From: an uncultured Saprospiraceae bacterium
GTDB taxonomy: Bacteria; Bacteroidota; Bacteroidia; Chitinophagales; Saprospiraceae
Reading direction: 5' to 3'
Assembly (NCBI GenBank): GCA_937950315.1
Contig: CALFDU010000017.1
Span: 1-64,000, forward strand
DNA length: 64,000 nt
The notes under the pieces are model-generated. The model worked only from the letters and a program-made list of their open reading frames with translations. It was not told the origin of the DNA and did not search any database. The translations under genes were made by a program, and so were the position numbers. Positions 18,565 through 28,300 of this stretch are shown here, piece by piece (position 1 is the first letter of the stretch; every line of letters begins with the position of its first letter).

Positions 18565-21500
18565 CTAAAATAAGATTTTCATCTGCCCCGAAAATGTATG
18601 TACCGTTCTATTATCTCCAGATTTCCTGCCACCATAGTTGATATTGGCGTCAATCTGCTTGCCTATCCTTTGGGTATAATTAATCGACCAAACCCAATTA
18701 TTACCCGTTGTAAGTCCCTGCAACATCTCCAATTCGACAGGCGATCCTGATGTCCCATTGAACTCATTCAATACATAATTTAAATTGGCACTCAAGTTTG
18801 ATTTTTGTAACCTCCTCCAGGTTAATTCTGCCCCTAAATCCTGAGAATTGTTTTCCTCAAACCCTTGCGTGTTTTTCTGATTCCCATAACTGTATGACAA
18901 GGTCCACCTAAGCGTTTTATTCATTCTTACAACCACTTTCGGAGTAATTGAATAGAAATCAATATCGAAATTTTTTGCAGCATAATTTTCTGCGATGCTC
19001 ACTCTTTTTCCCTGTTCTCCTTCCAGAGATATGTCTACCTTTTTCTTGACATTATATCTCGCTTTCGCAAATGTTGCAGATCGTTGCCTCTCTTCAAATC
19101 CACTAATCAAAACTATCCGATTCTGATTTCTTCTTGTGCCAATTTCTCCATTAAATATTGTCGAACCTTGGTTGATATAAAGCGTATGATCAAAGTTGTT
19201 TCCGAAGCTTACAATCTCAGGATCCAATAGACTAAAATTAAATGAATCTGTAAATCGATTATTGGTTCCTGATGTCTTTTTTATCAAATGATACCTCGAC
19301 CTCCAAAACAGTGTTCTAGTCCACTTAAAATATACGCTCTCTTTGCTAATGAACTTGGATGGACGGACATCGAGCAATTGCCTAAATTCTGTCTTAGCAG
19401 TCCTTATAAATTCATTATTAAATACCACAAATCTTTCGAAATTTCCCAAGTCTCCAAAGGGCGCAATTTCAAACTCATTTACCTGTTGAATGTTATCAAA
19501 ATTATAATCATTCCAGATATAACTTCCCTCTCCTGTCTGAACCATCAGATATCGATATTCTTGCTTCGGCTCTTGACCTGATCCAGTTTCGTACAATGAC
19601 TCTGATCTCAGCCCTTGATTGAATAAATTTACCTTGTAATTTATTCTACCAAAAAAACTTGTATTCGGGTCATTGTCTGAAATATTTGGATTGAGAATAT
19701 TTAATTCTCGATAGGTAGTATTTACGTTCAGGTCGGACCAGGATTGTCCAGTCCAATGTATATTTAATTTGTATTCATTGGTGCTGCTTTCAATCCCAAA
19801 GTCTGTGGGGTCCTCAGCCAAAGCCCAGTCATTACGCTTGTTTGCCGCCAATTGCATGTCGAGCTTCTCATTGATTTTCTTTCCTACATACACACCCATC
19901 CTCTCAAATTGGAAACTTAAATTATCTAGTTCTGAACTAAGTAATTCTAGTCGTTCGTTCTTTTCCTTATTGTAAAATCCACCATAAAACCACCCATCTT
20001 CTCCTGGCTTATTATTAAGTTCAAAGGTGGGTATAAAAAAGGTACTTTTGATGGTACTTGATTCAGCATTTAGAAGCTCGCCGGAGGCAAGGATATTCCA
20101 GTTTTTATCATTCCATGCAAGCGAGCCAAAATTCTTGTTACCCTGATAGTTTTCAAACTGTGAAAAATGGTTGAATTGATACAGTAAAGTCAAATTGTTT
20201 TTATACCGCAAACTGGCTTCCGCTTTCCCCAATAATTCATTGTATGAATCTTCCGTTTGATCCAAGCTCCAAATTCTTTGAAACTCTGTATCTCTGTATG
20301 GGTTTAATGCACTGAAATGGTCTTGAGCATACTCTGCAGAAAAGAAAGTACTCACCTTCCAATTTGAACCTTCTTTTAGTGGATTGGTTTGACTGTGATT
20401 AAGCATAAAAGCAGTCCCAGAATTATCATCATTGTCTATGTCAGAGAATCTATTTTGATCTGATTTGCTCAAGGCAAATTCAGCCCCTAAATTTGAATTT
20501 TTTCCCGTTTTTAAATTACCAAATAAGTTGATTAGTTGACGTTGTTTTGGTGTAATCAAGTTTATGACCGGATCATAGTTACCCATGTTGCTTCCAACAA
20601 ATTTATAGATCCTTTGATTGATGGTTAATTCTTCGTCGATTACATAAGATCCATTGTCAATTCCTACTTCAGAAAATGTCGCACCCACTGCATCAGGTCC
20701 TCCTTCCGCTGTAAATTCTAGGTACTGAATCCCAGTAACTGGATCAATTTTCAAAAAATATAGAACCGAGCTGACATCGTCTTCATCTGGGATGAATATT
20801 CCACTGATGACAGATCTTTGATCACCACTGTTAGTAAGAATGTCTAACCTTGTAGAATCAAGTTCAGCAAATCCTGAAATATTGGTATTATCTTGCTCAG
20901 AATAGAGGTTAACGCCAAATTCCCAGTTTTCTTCTGATACTGCAACCTCACCAGCATAGACCGTTCTTAAAAAGTTCTGATCAGTATATTCATATTCAAT
21001 GATGATTCGGCTAAATTGATTGATGATATGGTTGATGGTGAATTCTACTTCAGCGGTATTGTAGTCAATCACATAATCGTATTGTTCTCCTCTCACTAGT
21101 AGTTTTCCATCAGAATAGACCCTCTCAGTCCCGGAAAGCACGATTAAAAACCGCTCACCATCATTTCCAGTAAGTTTATATGGTCCCTGATTTCCTTCCG
21201 TTACATCCAATGTCTGTCTTGCAAATCTTCCTCTCGATACTGCGTATGATGCACTTCCATCAATCAATGTTTCGCCCAAAGTTTGGCTATGACCCAACGA
21301 AGCACCTTGTAGTTTTTTATAGTATTTGGTGAAATAGCGATCTTTTTCATCCAAAACGTAGTCTCCGGCCTTAAGAAATGACCTATTTTTTGATAATTCA
21401 ATATATACCTTGTCAAACTCCCGTAATTGCTGTGTGTTTCCCTCTGCTTGGATTGGGATATTGTCGTCAGAAATCACTCCTTTTACCTCCAATCCACCTC

Positions 21501-22017
21501 CTAAATCACCTTGCAATGTCATATCGAAGTTGGAATTCAAAACCAAATCTTGACTATTTCCAACAGCCAAACCTCTTGAAAAACTTCCTCGATAATCAAT
21601 TTTTTTAGAAGTAATAATTCGATCTGATACTTCAATATTGCCAAAATCATTTGCAATGTTGATTACGCGATCATTGAAAAGCATTTCTGTGGAATCAATT
21701 AGGCAAAATTTTTGCTGTAACACATCTGTGAAAGTTCTATATGATAGTTCAATACTGTCATTCGAAGTTTTACAGTTTGAACTAGGTCTGATTTTTATGG
21801 TGTTTTCACCAATTTCAATACCTGTTTCATCGGTACATTCTGCAGGATTAATTTGTACTGAACTAACTATTACGGGGCCTTTTGTGAAAATAAGAGTATC
21901 CGAATGGCTGGATATCATCATTTTGTGAAATCTATTAGGTTCATTTTGAGACATACCATGCTTAATTCCGCCTAAAAGAAAGGTGAATATTAAGATACAT
22001 ATTTTAAAGAAAGGCAA
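18565..22017 (-). CDS. Very large predicted outer-membrane beta-barrel protein
   Basis: A 1150-aa exported protein of unknown function. The only start that keeps the signal peptide (PFFKICILIFTFLLGG...MSQ) is a TTG at 22015-22017; a stop lies two codons upstream. The N-terminal third has the segments 'GNSQDLVLNSNFDMTLQGDL', 'VISDDNIPIQAEGNTQQL' and 'FDKVYIEL', a pattern also present in SprA-type translocon proteins. The rest is alternating aromatic/polar beta-strand sequence typical of barrels ('WSINYTQRIGKQIDANINYGG') and the chain ends in phenylalanine. It may be a distant relative of the large Bacteroidota barrels rather than SprA itself, which is about twice as long. It lies 73 bases upstream of the T9SS protease gene on the same strand. 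Confidence 0.7.
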   Translation of the reverse strand: MPFFKICILIFTFLLGGIKHGMSQNEPNRFHKMMISSHSDTLIFTKGPVIVSSVQINPAECTDETGIEIGENTIKIRPSSNCKTSNDSIELSYRTFTDVLQQKFCLIDSTEMLFNDRVINIANDFGNIEVSDRIITSKKIDYRGSFSRGLAVGNSQDLVLNSNFDMTLQGDLGGGLEVKGVISDDNIPIQAEGNTQQLREFDKVYIELSKNRSFLKAGDYVLDEKDRYFTKYYKKLQGASLGHSQTLGETLIDGSASYAVSRGRFARQTLDVTEGNQGPYKLTGNDGERFLIVLSGTERVYSDGKLLVRGEQYDYVIDYNTAEVEFTINHIINQFSRIIIEYEYTDQNFLRTVYAGEVAVSEENWEFGVNLYSEQDNTNISGFAELDSTRLDILTNSGDQRSVISGIFIPDEDDVSSVLYFLKIDPVTGIQYLEFTAEGGPDAVGATFSEVGIDNGSYVIDEELTINQRIYKFVGSNMGNYDPVINLITPKQRQLINLFGNLKTGKNSNLGAEFALSKSDQNRFSDIDNDDNSGTAFMLNHSQTNPLKEGSNWKVSTFFSAEYAQDHFSALNPYRDTEFQRIWSLDQTEDSYNELLGKAEASLRYKNNLTLLYQFNHFSQFENYQGNKNFGSLAWNDKNWNILASGELLNAESSTIKSTFFIPTFELNNKPGEDGWFYGGFYNKEKNERLELLSSELDNLSFQFERMGVYVGKKINEKLDMQLAANKRNDWALAEDPTDFGIESSTNEYKLNIHWTGQSWSDLNVNTTYRELNILNPNISDNDPNTSFFGRINYKVNLFNQGLRSESLYETGSGQEPKQEYRYLMVQTGEGSYIWNDYNFDNIQQVNEFEIAPFGDLGNFERFVVFNNEFIRTAKTEFRQLLDVRPSKFISKESVYFKWTRTLFWRSRYHLIKKTSGTNNRFTDSFNFSLLDPEIVSFGNNFDHTLYINQGSTIFNGEIGTRRNQNRIVLISGFEERQRSATFAKARYNVKKKVDISLEGEQGKRVSIAENYAAKNFDIDFYSITPKVVVRMNKTLRWTLSYSYGNQKNTQGFEENNSQDLGAELTWRRLQKSNLSANLNYVLNEFNGTSGSPVELEMLQGLTTGNNWVWSINYTQRIGKQIDANINYGGRKSGDNRTVHTFSGQMKILF

Positions 22018-22283
22018 GACCTATTTTTATTTAAGATATTGGTTTAAAATGACTTATAAATTACAAATTTATTACATATATTTGTAAAGTTTCATGAAAA
22101 GGTTGCTTATTATTCTATAAGTAAACGTATCCATCCCTATAATTAGTTGCAGTTATCATTATTGATGAGGAATTATAAGTGAATAAACACTTTTATGGTG
22201 CTTGAACTGACGTTTTATTGCCTATATTTGCCCTCTGAAATCAATATTGAAATTCAATAAATCCATAAGGCGAACAACAATTT
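22018..22283. promoter_or_regulatory. Divergent promoter region
   Basis: This 266-base gap separates the barrel gene from the divergent peroxidase gene. On the plus strand a Bacteroidota-type promoter is seen at 22202-22230: TTG at 22202-22204, 18-base spacer, TATATTTG at 22223-22230, about 54 bases before the peroxidase ATG. A second TATATTTG lies at 22077-22084 and, for the minus strand, TAAATTTG lies at 22064-22071, both without a clear -33 element. Confidence 0.5.
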
Positions 22284-24191
22284 ATGTTTTCAATTAAAGA
22301 AAATTTCTGCTGGGTCATTGCTTTTTTTGCATTCTTATCTAGTATGCAAGCCCAAGAAGTAAGGACAATTGATGGTTCAGAGAACAATCTAGCCAACCCT
22401 GAATGGGGAGCACATGGCACTCAGATTTTGAGACTTACGGACGTCAATTATGTGGACGGTTCAGGTCTTATTAATGATGAATTCATGCCCAACGAAAGAA
22501 GGGTTTCCAACGTAATATTCAATCAAGAAGGGTTAATAAATGATTTTGATAGTCACTCTGACTATGTATGGGCCTTTGGTCAATTTCTTGATCACGATAT
22601 TTCACTTGTAGAAAGTAACATAGCAGAAGATATTTCTATAATTGTACCGAATGGTGATGAAGTTTTCCCTGTTGGAAGCACAATCAGTCTCGCAAGATCT
22701 ACTGCCGTTGAAGGTACAGGTGTTGGCGCAGATAATCCTCGACAATATAGCAATGAGGTTACGGCATATTTGGATGGTTCTGTTGTTTATGGATCTTCAA
22801 TTGAAAGAGCCACTTGGCTGAGAACAAATGCCGGAGACGGTAAATTAAAAACTTCAGAAGGAGACTTACTTCCATGGAATACCATGTCTGGAGAATACAA
22901 TGATGATTTTGACCCAACTGCCCCATTTATGGCAGACGATACCAGATCTGGAGATAAAATGTTTGTAGCTGGGGACATAAGAGCAAACGAAAATCCTTTA
23001 CTTCTTACGATACACACAATGTTTGTAAGAGAACATAATAGACTTTGTGATGTTTTCGCCAATCAAAATCCGAATTGGGATGGAGAACGCCTGTATCAGG
23101 AGTCAAGAAGAATGATAGGCGCTTATATTCAGTCCATAACATATGAAGAATGGTTGCCTTCTATCGATATCGATATTCCTGAATATACCAGTTATAAGCC
23201 AAATGTTAATCCAGGTATCAACAATGTTTTTTCAGCTGCAGCTTTTAGAATGGGTCACACCTTGATCAATAGTCAGATTATAAGAATGAATAACGATGGA
23301 GAGATTATCAGTCAAGGTAATTTATCCCTTAAAGATGCTTTTTTCCGACCATTGGAAATTTTATTTGCAGGTGGAATAGAACCATATGCAAAAGGAATGG
23401 CTACTCAAGTCCAACAGGAAATGGATGCCAAAGTAATCGATGATGTTAGGAATTTCCTATTTGGAAATGGTACTGGAGGTTTAGATTTAGCTGCTATCAA
23501 TATCGCTAGAGGAAGAGATAGAGGTTTATCTGATTTCAATACCATTCGCGATAATTTTGGATTGGCTAAGCTTAACAATTGGAGTGACCTTACAGATGAC
23601 ATAAACGAAGCCACTTTGCTTCAGAATCTATATGGAAATGTTGATAATCTAGACCCTTGGGTTGGAATGTTGGCTGAAAAGCATATTGAAGGTTCAATGT
23701 TTGGAGACTTAGTAAGCATCATCATAGAACGCCAGTTCCAAGACTTAAGAGATGGTGATAGATTTTATTATGAAAATGATCCTGCGTTGTCTGAATCAAG
23801 AAAACAAATGATCAAAGACACAAGACTCAACGATATCATCATGAGAAATTGTGACATCGAAGTCATGCAAGAAAATGTATTCTCGGCAATGCCACATAGT
23901 GATATTCCTGATGGTCCTGACCTAGTAGAATCGCACTTAGAAGCCGCTATTTATCCTAATCCAGTAAGAGAAGGTACTCAGTTGAAAATCTTCGGACAGA
24001 AAGAAGAAGCTGTTACAGTGAGAATATTCGACAATCACGGTAGATTGCTTTATTCTGCATCAGATAATATCGTTGAAGGAGACAATTTCTTAAATCTATC
24101 GATGCAAACTCAGGACTGGCGTAATGGATTTTATAGCCTTGTAATTACCACTGAGGATAAGATTAAGACACTTAAGTTTACCATTCAGTAA
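22284..24191 (+). CDS. Animal-type haem peroxidase (peroxinectin-like) with T9SS sorting domain
   Basis: Extracellular peroxidase of 635 aa of the peroxidase-cyclooxygenase superfamily, which oxidises halides or small organics with hydrogen peroxide. Signal peptide residues 1-24 (ends MQAQ). The distal haem site is 'GQFLDHDI' with His104, whose neighbouring aspartates can bind haem covalently or bind calcium in the family. The proximal site is 'FRMGHTLI' with His325. Family landmarks 'FVREHNRLCD' and 'NIARGRDRGLSDFN' are intact, so the enzyme is likely active. Residues about 551-635 ('AIYPNPVREG' to the end) form a T9SS type A sorting domain. The haem must be acquired after export. It has its own promoter and stands alone. 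Confidence 0.93.
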   Translation: MFSIKENFCWVIAFFAFLSSMQAQEVRTIDGSENNLANPEWGAHGTQILRLTDVNYVDGSGLINDEFMPNERRVSNVIFNQEGLINDFDSHSDYVWAFGQFLDHDISLVESNIAEDISIIVPNGDEVFPVGSTISLARSTAVEGTGVGADNPRQYSNEVTAYLDGSVVYGSSIERATWLRTNAGDGKLKTSEGDLLPWNTMSGEYNDDFDPTAPFMADDTRSGDKMFVAGDIRANENPLLLTIHTMFVREHNRLCDVFANQNPNWDGERLYQESRRMIGAYIQSITYEEWLPSIDIDIPEYTSYKPNVNPGINNVFSAAAFRMGHTLINSQIIRMNNDGEIISQGNLSLKDAFFRPLEILFAGGIEPYAKGMATQVQQEMDAKVIDDVRNFLFGNGTGGLDLAAINIARGRDRGLSDFNTIRDNFGLAKLNNWSDLTDDINEATLLQNLYGNVDNLDPWVGMLAEKHIEGSMFGDLVSIIIERQFQDLRDGDRFYYENDPALSESRKQMIKDTRLNDIIMRNCDIEVMQENVFSAMPHSDIPDGPDLVESHLEAAIYPNPVREGTQLKIFGQKEEAVTVRIFDNHGRLLYSASDNIVEGDNFLNLSMQTQDWRNGFYSLVITTEDKIKTLKFTIQ

Positions 24192-24537
24192 ACAACATCT
24201 TGTATTTTTTTAATATATTTTATACCTAATTTAGGGTATAAATACTGGATATTCATTAATTTGATCATCTGACGAAATTGTACGTACTTATTTAGAATAC
24301 ATTATATACGTTCTTTCAAATTTTTTGAACGTTTCGTAAAAGTATTTTCTCAATGAGGTATAGCAATTTTTCCATATTTCATTGATAGTTAACGCTTAGT
24401 GTATTACATAATTTCGTAATGTGTTTTATAGTAAAAATGTAACCTTAGATTGGCACTACATTTGCTCAACTAGGGAAGAGAGTTAGGTCTATGGACCACT
24501 TTCAATAAACGAATTATTTTAAATCTTAATAACTTAT
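24192..24537. promoter_or_regulatory. Upstream region of the response regulator
   Basis: A 346-base AT-rich gap with no supported gene. A TACATTTG -7-like element lies at 24457-24464, about 74 bases before the ATG, without a clear -33 partner. A small dyad (ACGTTC at 24308-24313 and GAACGT at 24327-24332) could be a regulator site or chance. Confidence 0.35.
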
Positions 24538-25221
24538 ATGCCAACGGTTAAAACTGTAATTGTTGATCCCCAGTTAATGTTTGTACAAGGCTTACAAGCA
24601 CATTTGACTATTCAAAAAGAATTGGATGTAGAAGTGCTTACAACTTTGACAGATGGTGGAAATATAAGACAGGAGCTTTCAAAGTTTCCTGAAGTGGATT
24701 TATTGATTATGGAATTGAATCTGAAAGGTGAAGATGGATTGGAATTAATTCCAATGGTTAGAAAATACTTTCAAGATTTGAAAATACTAATCTGTACTTC
24801 ATACGATGATTACAGATATGTGAAAGAAGCATTAATAAACGGCGCTGACGGTTATATTTTGAAATCAAATTCTCTAGAGCATTTGATGCAAGGTATAGTC
24901 GATGTCCTTGATAATAATAGATACATCGCTCCTGGTTTGCACATTACCCCTCCAAACCATAAAAAGACATCAAAGGATACTGCTCAACCAAAAAATAGGT
25001 TTGAGGATCGATTTATTATTAAAAGAAAATTGACGAAAAGAGAACATGAAGTTTTGTCTCTGATCGCTCAAGCAAAGAACAACAAAGAAATAGCGGAGCA
25101 GCTATTTATAAGTGATCAAACTGTTTGTGTTCATAGGAAGAACATTATGAGGAAATTGGGCGTAAGAAATACGGTCAATTTAATCAAAATGGCCCTGGAA
25201 CATCAGCTTGTTCAATACTAA
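24538..25221 (+). CDS. NarL/LuxR-type response regulator with atypical receiver
   Basis: A 227-aa transcription factor. Residues 1-125 are a CheY-like receiver and residues about 160-225 a LuxR/NarL helix-turn-helix ('LTKREHEVLSLIAQAKNNKEIA', 'LFISDQTVCVHRKNIMRKLGVRN'). The receiver is unusual. The expected phospho-acceptor aspartate after the third strand is Glu59 ('LLIMELNLKGEDG'), and the acidic pair near residue 10 is reduced to 'VDPQ'. The switch Thr/Ser ('ICTSYDD') and the lysine ('YILKSN') are kept. Glutamate at this place often mimics the phosphorylated state, so the protein may be constitutively active or regulated by other means. No histidine kinase gene is adjacent. It lies just upstream, on the same strand, of the giant dockerin-like genes and is a candidate local regulator. 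Confidence 0.9.
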   Translation: MPTVKTVIVDPQLMFVQGLQAHLTIQKELDVEVLTTLTDGGNIRQELSKFPEVDLLIMELNLKGEDGLELIPMVRKYFQDLKILICTSYDDYRYVKEALINGADGYILKSNSLEHLMQGIVDVLDNNRYIAPGLHITPPNHKKTSKDTAQPKNRFEDRFIIKRKLTKREHEVLSLIAQAKNNKEIAEQLFISDQTVCVHRKNIMRKLGVRNTVNLIKMALEHQLVQY

Positions 25222-25332
25222 GAATAATACAGGACTTTACCTCCCCCGGTACTCTTTTCCCTGCTAAACTGAACGTTAGAAAAAATTACATGAATTATTT
25301 GCGCAAGCGAATAAACAAAACCGATTTTAACA

Positions 25333-28300
25333 ATGAAATCACTAACGTTTACAACACGTACAATTGCATCTAAAGCTGGAAAAAATGCTTTATTGTGCAC
25401 CTTATTAATTTTAGGATTCTTCAGCACTAATCCGCTGATGGCACAATGTCCACTACCATGTGGAAACACGCAATTATCTGTTAATGGAAGCTGTGAGGCA
25501 GAAATAACTCCAGGTACAATATTAACAGGAACGCTCGATGGCACATGTGCTTATAGAGTAATTATTACAGATTTAGACGATAATCTTATTGCTGAGTCAG
25601 AACTATTTGGAGGTGTATTATTGCATCCAACTATTTCTGTTAGTGATGGAACAGACTTCAAAGCAAGTGTAGCGTACACGGATGCTGATGGAGACGAATT
25701 TTCGTGTTGGAGTTATCTTACATTGGAAGATAAGTTGGCACCAAGTGTTGTTTGTCTAGATGATGTAACAGTAGCTTGTACAAAAAGCCATTCTGACGAT
25801 TTAATGACTTCAGCCAACCAGTGTCATACTGCAGAGTCTACAGACAATGTAAGTACCGATCCTGACGTGTTTGAATTCGCAATCGATGTAGCAAATTCTG
25901 CTTTACCTTGGGAGGTTATTACAGCCGCTCAGTTAAACATGGGAATTAGTTTTTCAGGTGTTGCTGCACCATTCGACGTTACGTTGGTAGGACCAGATGG
26001 TGCTTCTTATAGTGCGATGTATTCTCCAGCAGATGGAGTGAATGTGATGGCATTGATCGGACTTCAGGCCAGAGATGATATGGCCAATGGAGAATGGACA
26101 GTATTATTAAATACTTCAGGAATTGCTTCAATCAGTACAGCAGTTATGTGTATTGAAAGTACATCAATTTTTATTGATTCTCCAGATATCACTGACAACT
26201 GTTCAGATACTTCTGTAGACTTTTTATCAGATGATTTGATTGATTTAGATTGTGAAGGTCAGACTGCACCTATATGTGCTTTCGAAAGAATTATTTTATA
26301 TAGAGCTGTTGATGGATCTGATAACTACTCACCAACATGTAGTTTTACAATTTGCTATGAAAAACCTTCTCTGGTATCTGCTGAATTTGTATTTCCACCT
26401 AACGTGGATCTAACTTGCCAGCTTGATGATACCGATGGAGATGGGATTCCTGATTTTAATTTTAGCTCTTGGGATACCAACCAAAATGGTTACCCAGATC
26501 CTTCTGATGTAGGAGTAGGCTATCCAAGCATAGATGGTATCGATTTAATTCCAGGAGAAGAAAATTTATGTAAAATTTCTGTAGCTTATACTGATACAGT
26601 AATTGACATCTGTGATGGTGGTGGTTCATTCAAAGTTTTGAGAACTTGGACAGTTTTAGATTGGTGCGAAGGAACTTCAAGAACTTGGGTTCAGTCAATA
26701 AAAGTTGAAGATGATCAACCTCCATTTTTGGTTTGTCCTGCAGATACATTGACTTTTGAAGCAGCTGGTTATTCATGTACGGCTGACATAACTTTTGATC
26801 CTTTAAGTACTACTGACAAGACAGGTGTTCAATTTTTATTCGATTGCTCAAATGTTACTTTCGAAGTAGAATACTTGACTGCTGATGATAGAGACGTAAA
26901 TGAAGTTGATCAACCGTTTACACCAGCAATAAATAACAATGATGGAACATTTACCGCTGAAAATTTACCAGCAGATACTGTGTGGGTGAGATATGTAGCA
27001 ACCGATGCATGTGGTAATGTATCTGAATGTAGATTTGAAATATTTATAAGAGACAACGGCGCACCATTTGCCATTTGCGATCAGTTTACTGCTGTAGCTT
27101 TGAGTGAGGATGGATGGGCTAGAGCCAATGCAATTTCTTTTGACGACGGCTCTTACGATGCATGCACAGATGACGTGACATTCCAAGTAAGAAGACCTAG
27201 CACGCCTTGTAGCGCATTGCCGGATTACGATAGAGATGATACCTTGTTCGGCGACTATGTGCAGTTCTGCTGCGCTGATGCAGCGGAGGAATTTGTTCCA
27301 GTTGTGTTACTCGTAACAGATGCGTCTGGAAACACAAATACTTGTATGGTCAATGTTGAAGTTCAAGACAAATTTGGTCCTGATGTAACTTGTCCACAAA
27401 CCAACATTACGTTGACATGTGGTCAATATGATGCGGATGATTTATATGGTACTCCAAATAGACCAACAATTACAGATAACTGCACACCAAATATCGTTGC
27501 TGAATATGAAGATAGTGTCAGTATAGATGATGCCTGTGGAACAGGAACAGTTACAAGAAGATGGTTTTATACATTGGGAGCAAACAGAATTGATCTTGAT
27601 GACTGTACACAGAGAATTACCATTGATTCAGACTTTAATTCTGTAATTGTATTCCCAGGTGATTTAGATATTGATTGTTCTGAAGTTGCTACTTCATTGA
27701 ATGGTCCTACGATCAACGGAGTGCACGTAACTGATTACGAAGGATGCGCTAATTTTGCATATGCATTTGAAGATCAAAGATTTAATAATGTTGATGATAT
27801 ATGCTTTAAGATTATCAGAACACACACTGTCATTGATTGGTGTGTATATGTTCCAAATTCAGGAAACAATGCTGGTTTCTATACAGATACACAAGTAATA
27901 AGAGTATCCAATACCGCACCTCCAAGTATTCAAGAATGTGCAATGGAAATCTCTCAATCACTTGATGAGACAACATGTATGAATAGAGTAAGGTTGAATG
28001 TGCCTTGGGGATTTGATGACTGTATTCAAGAGCCAATCTTGCCTCATGATATGGGATATAATATCATGACCAATGGACAAATTGTCGAGGAGGTAGCTTC
28101 TATCTCAACAACAGATGGAACCATTACTTTGCAACCACTTCCGAAAGGAACACATACTGCCAATTTCTTTATTTTCAATAGTTGCAACAATCCGCCAGCT
28201 ACTTGTTCAGTGGATATAGTTGTTACAGAAACGGATACAATACCACCAGTACCTTATTGCTTTGGTGGCATCACAACAGTATTGATGAATCAAATGGGAG

